Shown here piece after piece: positions 43,531-51,454 of a stretch of 51,454 nt of DNA. The DNA lies in assembly GCA_032718475.1 (NCBI GenBank), contig JAUCBJ010000923.1, positions 64,001 through 115,454 of the forward strand, written 5' to 3'. Each line of letters begins with the position of its first letter. Position 1 is the stretch's first letter. Made by a program: the position numbers and the translations under genes. The notes beneath the pieces were generated by a model. The model made no database searches. It saw nothing but the letters and a program-made list of their open reading frames with translations, and was not told the DNA's origin. The DNA comes from Nemertoderma westbladi. Taxonomy: Eukaryota > Xenacoelomorpha > Nemertodermatida > Nemertodermatidae.

Positions 43531-44115
43531 ATACAGTTGCACTTTGGGCTACTTTATGAACAGGTAATTTCATTAGAACTTTTTCAGTTCAAGGATAGAG
43601 GGTTATTAGGTAATATGACTAGGTTGTTCTATTAATTAATCACCCAACACCCTCTATTTAACAAGGACAACATTAATCAATAATAACCTGGGATGAATTT
43701 TGCATCCACAAATTTATTAATTGAGCTCTTTATTTATATGGAACCGGTATATAATCGGTTGGGAGAAATGGAGGCGAGGGATATTTTATATCGGGGATTC
43801 TAGCAGGTTGCAAACCAATCTAAAGTCGAAACTGGGCCACTTTGATCTTGAATTTCTCGTAAATAACTTAATTACGAAAGAGAGAGAGCGGTTGAAAGAG
43901 TGAAATTATATACAGCGGCCAACCCATCTCTTATAAAAGACACATAATAACATTATATCGGCACATAAAGTGCTCAACAAATATCACTTTATAGTTTTCC
44001 TTACGCCACGGCGAATAATGTTATTTCAGCAGCGTAGCGATGGCAATAATGAAATGACGCAATGTAAGACAACGCGAAACTTTAAATTTCACGGGTTAAT
44101 TCAATTAACAGAGTA
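43531..44115. other. Unassigned DNA
   Basis: No gene or repeat is supported. Confidence 0.5.
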
Positions 44116-44290
44116 ACGTTTCGGAGCAAAAAACGTTTCGGAGCAAAAAACGTTTCGGAGCAAAAAACGTTTCGGAGCAAAAAACGTTTCGGAGCAAAAA
44201 ACGTTTCGGAGCAAAAAACTTTTCGGAGCAAAAAACGTTTCGGAGCAAAAAACGTTTCGGAGCAAAAAACGTCTCGGAGCAAAAAACGTT
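44116..44290. repeat. 17-bp tandem repeat, about 10 copies
   Basis: acgtttcggagcaaaaa recurs without gaps; one copy has actttt and the penultimate has acgtctc. The last units decay into an acgttttgaaaaac stretch. Minus-strand frames of 66 codons here are artefacts. Confidence 0.96.
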
Positions 44291-44299
44291 TTGAAAAAC

Positions 44300-47200
44300 A
44301 AAACGTTTTTTTTTTCTTTTAAAATTTTGGCGTTGTTTTAAATTGCCTTACCTCAAACAGATTGCCTAAAAACAAAACCTTTCTTAATAATAATGAAATC
44401 AGTGTTGGAAATATTCAAAGTGCAATAGCAATAAAACTCAATTAGAATTAATTAATTAACCTGTAGGCCAATCACTCTTAAGACTTTTATTGTTTCGATA
44501 TTAAGATTATATTTTTCAATCAACGACCATCCTCTCAACTGTCTTGTGGTTAATGTTTGCCATCACATACAATTAATGAAATTTAATCTGAAATCTGGAA
44601 TTCTCCAGAAAAAATAAAATATTCAGTTTAAAGGGAACCCGAGCCAGGGGTGCCAAAGCAGGTGCTCATTATATAAACATTAGGTTAGTTCATGGATTCC
44701 AGTACGACTTGATACTCTGTATGAGTGTGGCTCCATGTACGACTGTACTTAATTCCCCTGCCGTTAACACATAGTGTTTACGCCTATCTATGTAGGCTGG
44801 CTACCTATCGGCTCAGTTACACAATGATTAGAGTCCTTCCTGGCAGCTGCACAATCTATAATTTAATTCGGTTTGCTTTTTCCTCTCTCTCTCTCTCTCT
44901 CTCTCCCCCAATGAACCAGTTATCTCTTCCTCTCCTTTTAACTCTGGAATTTTTGCTGAGGCAATTTGGTTTCTAAATAAAAAGAAATATTTAACTGTAT
45001 ATACATGATCTTAGGTTTTCTTATGCATCAACCTGGCACCGTTTTTTCAAATTTAAAAATTAATTGTTGACAGAAAATAATTCGAAAAGTTGTAAATATA
45101 CGTAGAAGTAGGTGTGTTGTTCGTGGTAGGCATTTGTCTTATAATGTTTCAGTATTTTTGTAGTATTTTCGTTGTTTTAGTTTGTTTTTTAAAGTAAACC
45201 GGCCTCTGTAATCAACTGCTCTACGATCTAGGGTATGTAGGCCTATCTCGTAATTGGGATTTAAAAGAGGAACTAATTAGCGTAGGGTGCTTTATTACAT
45301 ACAATGTTCAATGCCATTGAAGAGATATTGGATATTTTAATAATAAAAAAATATATATCTTCTTTATATGAGTAATCGAGTTTGAAAGGAGACCAGTGAA
45401 AAATGTTTGTTAGTTTGTTTATTGTTTACAGGAGGAAATAAGGCTTGATCTCAATTTGGTTACTGTACATTCTGGCTGCATTATTATTATTGTACTTTTT
45501 GGTTTGTATTTGCTTGTGTAGACAGAGGCAGGCCTATTACAGTACTACAGTTTGTTCAGCTATATCAGCACCAATTCCTTATTAATTTAGTGCCACACAC
45601 TCTCAACAATCGCTTACTGATTAGGCTACTCAATTCTACTCGGATTCAGACAATTCCGACGGTGGTGGAGGGGCTCCGCCCACAATATACCACCTCCTTC
45701 TATTCTCAGCTACCCATCGCTTCCATCGATTACGAATGGCATTCTCTTGGCGTATTGATTTTACGAAAAATTCATAATATTCCGATTGTTGTTTAGTTTG
45801 GGGAAACCTGATGTTTCCGAGTTATGCTTTAATGCCCATACCGGCTCCTCGCGATATGTTACAGGAAATTGAAGGATAGAGATCAATTAATGCAGGATTC
45901 TTTTAATTTAGGGGGCCTATGAACTTTGTGACCTCGTCAAGTTCAAATTATTTGATTAATTCAAACCTATAACTGATACTTCTTTATACGCGGGTGAGAC
46001 CTGGACACTGGCGAAATCACTTGGGCAGTCCTAAACATAAGCTGGGCCAATAATAATTTAATATGGTATACTGGTATTAATATGGTATAATATGGTAATT
46101 TAATATAATATACGCTTTACTTTATTACTTACAATATAATACCCAGTTAATTATAATTTTCTTAGGATATGAACTATATATCTTTCATAGCTAGGCCTAT
46201 TTAATCTCCTAAATTAAATCTATTTATCTCTAATTTGAGGCGCCACTTATTATCCTGCTATGCAATTAAATTCTACCATCCTTAATAATTATCTAATAGC
46301 ATTGCCTTATTTATTACCATAATTAATAACTGTGTGCATTTACTGGCTTAATTATAATAATTTTCATATAATATTTGACCTTAAACTATTAGTCTAATTA
46401 TGATTTACTGTGCGAGTACAATGTACATGCCTATTATCAATATTATAATATATATTTACCCCGACTGGGGGTGTATCTTCATGTAAAAAAATAATAATTT
46501 AATATGTTGCGGAAACCTTAGTTAAAGAAGATGTATGAATAATGATGGCGCAATAAATTATTTTTGTCATCATTATTAATTTACAAATCCAATCGGTTAA
46601 ATAAAACAATGAAAATGTATAATTAATTAATACGGCCGCGGCGCGGCTGTGTGTCGCAAAATTATTCCAAAAATGATCAAGAGATGAGAGAGAAGCAGAA
46701 CACAGAGGATCTTTTTATTTCAAGTGCGGGAGGCGCAATATACTGGTAGGCCTCTCATTATAACGAACCTGTCTTTAGACTGGGTAGTTTTTGTCTAAAG
46801 CTGAGGCCGGCAAAAACACGATGGATATATTTACCTTTATTTCATATCACTATATATGTCACTATATCACTCACTATGTATGTTCACCAAATGGCTTGAA
46901 ACCACTTGCATGCATTGTAAAATTGTAAACGCAAGTATTTATCAATTGTTGTCTAGTTGTTGAATAAAAAAGTTGGGAACGATTCGAAGTGCGATATTCG
47001 AAATATTTGCATATTTTCAACATTATTGAACGCGAAATTAAATACCCACAACTCCCTTGCTTGAAATGTTTTTCAGGTGATTGATATTTAGCAATTATTA
47101 TGAGGTTACTTACTACTGAAATCTGACAGAATGCCAAACGTATTATTATAGTTCTATCTCTATTCAGCCAGTTAGTGTAATGTCAAGCAGTACATCATTT

Positions 47201-47860
47201 ATATATCGTATGTATCTATAGGGCCTAATTGTCATCGTTATAATACTGTCATCAACTTAGGCTAAGCTCAATTGTAATGCAAAGGCTTAGTAGGTTTTGT
47301 ATATCTGGGACGTTTACAACAGCTGTCGATTAAACTAACAAAACCATAAAACTGAACCAGGGTGGCTGCCAGCCGGGTACCAACGGCTGTTGGGTAGACT
47401 TAAGGGAACATTTCACAAACTTTCATAGGATGCTTGTACATGTACATTATATTGGTTGCTCCGATGTTTTTATTAGGCTAACTGAGAATGTATCAGGTAT
47501 AAATACTGTAATTATAGTGTTCTTTATTTTATTTATCTAATACAGAAAAGACCCCTCCGCAGAATAAACTGCTCTTTTGGGCCGTTTCTCAGGTTGCGGA
47601 TATGGATACCATTTCACACATCATCGTAGTAATTGTGATTATGATTTGTTTGCCTAGGCGAATGTGTATTACATTAGATGGGAGGCAGTTTTTTGGTTGA
47701 TGCAAGTCATTCTTGGTTTGCATCTTCCAATCCCATCTGTTTCTTGGAGTCTGTGTAAGACAGGTTCGTTTAAAGCCATCTTGATGGCGTTCTAGTATGA
47801 TATTACTGTACCATATAGGGTAGTACGAATGTTTGCTTTTACTGCAGTTCAGTTACATGG
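44300..47860. other. Long unassigned AT-rich region with a (CT)n microsatellite at 44883-44905
   Basis: Apart from the CT microsatellite and a short GC-rich patch (ggccgcggcgcggc near 46634) I recognise no coding exon, RNA gene or repeat. All frames are below 90 codons. Confidence 0.5.
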
Positions 47861-47868
47861 TTTAACCA

Positions 47869-47890
47869 CCCCCCCCCCCCCCCCCCCCCC
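47869..47890. repeat. Poly-C homopolymer (22)
   Basis: A run of 22 C after tttaacca, not obviously attached to a recognised element. Confidence 0.95.
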
Positions 47891-48411
47891 TTCCTCCCTT
47901 TATCCATATGTTGGGTTAACGTAACATTACAAACACACTACCATGTTTGCCACCATTACTTCCAGGCCCACTTCTCTCCATCACCCAGGCCTGCTTTATA
48001 ATGAATATCCTGCTATTAACAGATGTTGTAACCAGCTCCTACATCCCAATATTCTATGCGACAGGCCTTGTTCGTCGCCGGCCGTCGTCTAGCTCCAATC
48101 AATGGATCTGCTTCAATTGATTCCCAACTCTTACCCACTTACTTTCTATACAGAACCTCCCTATTCCCCCATTGGACAATTGTCTTGTTATTTCTGTTAT
48201 TTTATATTTTTTTATCACTGACATACTCATTAGACTATGTTGTCAAATTGGTTATCAATGTCTACACTTGTTATCCAAAATAAATTGGAGACGATAAAAT
48301 ATAAATTGTGTCGAAAGCGAAAATTGTTAAATAAGATTTCGATCTATATACTATATTGATAAATTTCTCAGGGTAAAACAATTTCGTTATAATTGGCTGT
48401 GTATTTTAGAT
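47891..48411. other. Unassigned DNA
   Basis: No feature recognised. Confidence 0.5.
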
Positions 48412-48677
48412 GGGGGGGGGGGGGGGGGGGGGGGACTGAACGCAAATCACATCTCAGCGAATTCATATCTCTCCTCAATGTTAAATTATCAATTTAGGGA
48501 AAGGAGCAGGTTACAGCGGCACGTTATTCTATCCAAAATAATAATAATACTGAACTCCGTAGAACAGGTTACAGTTATACATTATTGAGAGTTATCAGCA
48601 GTTACTTGCGTCGCTATTCCCTTGGAGATGGAGAGGGTTTAATTTTTATTGCGTCGAAGTCCCCCCCCCCCCCCCCC
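48412..48677 (+). mobile_element. Poly-G/poly-C-bounded MITE, copy 2 (best preserved)
   Basis: Opens with 23 G (48412-48434) then actgaacgcaaat, and closes with ttattgcgtcgaagt then 17 C (48661-48677). The ends are thus inverted repeats of G-run, act, acgcaa type. The interior has tagggaaaggagcaggttac and gtagaacaggttacagt. It shares structure and sequence with 31578-31790. Confidence 0.82.
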
Positions 48678-49142
48678 ATATCTTTTTTTAAAATAACACC
48701 GCATTATTTTCTTCAAAACCGTTATTTATTAGGTGCAAATTAATAAAATTGTAATATAATTTATTGTCTTATATATTTTGCCTTGTCTTTGTCATTTATT
48801 TCTACATTGGCAGTAATTGTTGTTGGTGTTAGTTGATTAGCAGTGCTATACTACTTTTAATATTACGTCATGGTTTTCCGGCGGAAGTACCAGCACCCTC
48901 TGTGATTTTATTATGTCACAGCATTCATTGCATTGGGTGAGTTGCAGTTGACATCCAGATAGACGCATACTGAAATTGCGAAAGTAGTACTAGGCCTACT
49001 GGTATGCGTAATTATATGTTCAATTATATATTTTTTTCCGAAAAATAAAACTAATGATAAAAATGATTATAAAAACCAATTGAACCTGATTCCTGAATGG
49101 GAGGTACTGTATGGTAATTTAATTATATAATTATTTACTCTA
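48678..49142. other. Unassigned DNA
   Basis: No feature recognised. Confidence 0.5.
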
Positions 49143-49215
49143 GGGAAGGCTCAGTTGGTTGAGCGCTGAGCAAGCAATCTATTTGGTTGAGACATTTATT
49201 CTGCCCCCCTCTCCC
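49143..49215 (+). mobile_element. tRNA-like SINE head relic
   Basis: ggctcagttggttgagcgct matches the D-arm/A box shared by many tRNA-derived SINEs. A clear B box is missing; ttggttgagacattt is a poor match. It stands about 40 bp before the 19-bp satellite starts. Confidence 0.45.
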
Positions 49216-49254
49216 TTTATCTGTATATTATTTATTTATGTATGTATGAATATG

Positions 49255-51190
49255 ATTGAAACGTAATTTGAAAATTGAAACATAATTACGATTGGAACGT
49301 AAATAAAGTATTGGAACGTAAATAAAGTATTGGAACGTAAATAAAGTATTGGAACGTAAATAAAATATTGGAACGTAAATAAAGTATTGGAACGTAAATA
49401 AAGTATTGGAACGTAAATAAAATATTGGAACGTAAATAAAATATTGGAACGTAAATAAAGTATTGGAACGTAAATAAAGTATTGGAACGTAAATAAAATA
49501 TTGGAACGTAAATAAAGTATTGGAACGTAAATAAAGTATTGGAACGTAAATAAAATATTGGAACGTAAATAAAGTATTGGAACGTAAATAAAGTATTGGA
49601 ACGTAAATAAAGTATTGGAACGTAAATAAAGTATTGGAACGTAAATAAAGTATTGGAACGTAAATAAAGTATTGGAACGTAAATAAAGTATTGGAACGTA
49701 AATAAAGTATTGGAACGTAAATAAAGTATTGGAACGTAAATAAAGTATTGGAACGTAAATAAAGTATTGGAACGTAAATAAAGTATTGGAACGTAAATAA
49801 AGTATTGGAACGTAAATAAAGTATTGGAACGTAAATAAAGTATTGGAACGTAAATAAAGTATTGGAACGTAAATAAAGTATTGGAACGTAAATAAAGTAT
49901 TGGAACGTAAATAAAGTATTGGAACGTAAATAAAGTATTGGAACGTAAATAAAGTATTGGAACGTAAATAAAGTATTGGAACGTAAATAAAATATTGGAA
50001 CGTAAATAAAGTATTGGAACGTAAATAAAGTATTGGAACGTAAATAAAGTATTGGAACGTAAATAAAGTATTGGAACGTAAATAAAGTATTGGAACGTAA
50101 ATAAAGTATTGGAACGTAAATAAAGTATTGGAACGTAAATAAAGTATTGGAACGTAAATAAAGTATTGGAACGTAAATAAAGTATTGGAACGTAAATAAA
50201 GTATTGGAACGTAAATAAAGTATTGGAACGTAAATAAAGTATTGGAACGTAAATAAAGTATTGGAACGTAAATAAAGTATTGGAACGTAAATAAAGTATT
50301 GGAACGTAAATAAAGTATTGGAACGTAAATAAAGTATTGGAACGTAATTAAAGTATTGGAACGTAAATAAAATATTGGAACGTAAATAAAATATTGGAAC
50401 GTAAATAAAGTATTGGAACGTAAATAAAGTATTGGAACGTAAATAAAGTATTGGAACGTAAATAAAGTATTGGAACGTAAATAAAGTATTGGAACGTAAA
50501 TAAAGTATTGGAACGTAAATAAAGTATTGGAACGTAAATAAAGTATTGGAACGTAAATAAAGTATTGGAACGTAAATAAAGTATTGGAACGTAAATAAAG
50601 TATTGGAACGTAAATAAAGTATTGGAACGTAAATAAAGTATTGGAACGTAAATAAAATATTGGAACGTAAATAAAGTATTGGAACGTAAATAAAGTATTG
50701 GAACGTAAATAAAGTATTGGAACGTAAATAAAGTATTGGAACGTAAATAAAGTATTGGAACGTAAATAAAGTATTGGAACGTAAATAAAGTATTGGAACG
50801 TAAATAAAGTATTGGAACGTAAATAAAGTATTGGAACGTAAATAAAGTATTGGAACGTAAATAAAGTATTGGAACGTAAATAAAGTATTGGAACGTAAAT
50901 AAAGTATTGGAACGTAAATAAAGTATTGGAACGTAAATAAAGTATTGGAACGTAAATAAAGTATTGGAACGTAAATAAAGTATTGGAACGTAAATAAAGT
51001 ATTGGAACGTAAATAAAGTATTGGAACGTAATTAAAGTATTGGAACGTAAATAAAATATTGGAACGTAAATAAAGTATTGGAACGTAAATAAAGTATTGG
51101 AACGTAAATAAAGTATTGGAACGTAAATAAAGTATTGGAACGTAAATAAAGTATTGGAACGTAAATAAAGTATTGGAACGTAAATAAAGT
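49255..51190. repeat. 19-bp satellite, about 99 copies
   Basis: ttggaacgtaaataaagta repeats almost perfectly. The left edge (49255-49310) holds diverged units (ttgaaacgtaatttgaaa, ttgaaacataattacga), so homogenisation fades outward. Variants are aaaata for aagta, mainly in the first 300 bp, and two gtaattaaag units at 50344 and 51028. Those two are 684 bp or 36 units apart and followed by similar variants, which hints at block duplication. Confidence 0.98.
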
Positions 51191-51454
51191 ATCTGATCTT
51201 AAATCTAGTAACTTAAAGTAAATAAAGTAACTCAAAGTAAATAAAGTAACTTAAAGTAAATAATGTAACTTAATGTAAATCTAGTAACTTAAAGTAAATA
51301 AAGTATCTCAAAGTAAATAAAGTAAATGAAGTAACTTAAAGTAAATAATGTAACTTAATGTAAATAAAGCAACTTAAAGTGAATAAAGTAACTTAAAGTA
51401 AATAAAGTAACTTAAAGTAAATAAAGTAACTTAAAGTAAATAAAGTAACTTAAA
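51191..51454. repeat. Sister 19-bp satellite subfamily, running off the right edge
   Basis: The unit gtaacttaaagtaaataaa keeps the 19-bp period and the gtaaataaagta half of the preceding array but replaces ttggaac with acttaaa. Copies are less uniform, with ctcaaag, aatgtaac and ctagtaac variants. Confidence 0.92.

Noticed and set aside
44082-44301. Two 66-codon frames with FCSETFFAPKRF repeats
   Set aside because: Translations of the 17-bp tandem repeat.

Overview
This window is animal nuclear DNA, most likely from a marine invertebrate; the sequence alone does not name the species. The evidence is a decayed BEL/Pao retrotransposon (a lineage known from animals), several non-LTR retrotransposon fragments of CR1-like and other types, a GT-AG intron in a relic integrase-like gene, AATAAA signals, and an AT-rich background crowded with satellites and foldback elements. 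Nothing suggests prokaryotic organisation.

Layout. 1-5396 is a 53-bp satellite that runs off the left edge. A broken non-LTR reverse transcriptase lies on the minus strand at 5645-6870. A GC-rich minisatellite (6920-7829), a CR1-like RT relic (8368-8830), a 20-22-bp repeat (9734-10016) and a 40-bp repeat (10881-11200) follow. The only convincing intact host-type gene is at 11555-15817 (+). It is one uninterrupted 1420-codon frame for a patatin-like phospholipase with a predicted N-myristoylation signal, an intact Ser-Asp dyad and a very long acidic, histidine-rich C-terminal tail of octapeptide repeats. 16960-18240 (-) is a dead BEL/Pao pol 3' half. 18241-23370 is mostly unassigned. 23374-25917 is a 49-bp satellite with a 199-bp higher-order repeat.

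26000-35400 is largely non-coding and holds hairpins, a 1.7-kb foldback element with nested insertions (31070-32745) and a 1.9-kb interval bounded by inverted palindrome arrays (33033-34965). 35417-38630 is a Ty3/gypsy-type LTR retrotransposon. It keeps gag N-terminal sequence and integrase, has lost protease, RT and RNase H, and its integrase ends in a PHD finger. 38646-39860 is a decayed integrase-like gene, cut off by a non-LTR RT tail at 39845-40200. Next come a 230-bp near-perfect palindrome (40877-41106), a 43-bp satellite (41234-41914), a tRNA-like SINE relic, and a Helitron-like candidate carrying about seven ~146-bp repeats, each with a CTCF-like core (42245-43530). From 44300 to 49250 there are only microsatellites, homopolymers and one poly-G-bounded MITE. 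A 19-bp satellite (49255-51190) then changes to a sister 19-bp subfamily that runs off the right edge.

The genes do not form a pathway. One candidate functional gene sits in a repeat-dominated, probably heterochromatic or pericentromeric type of neighbourhood. The observations most worth following are the patatin protein with its His/acidic tail, the PHD finger on the integrase, the tandem CTCF-like sites, and the MITE family whose ends are long G runs.
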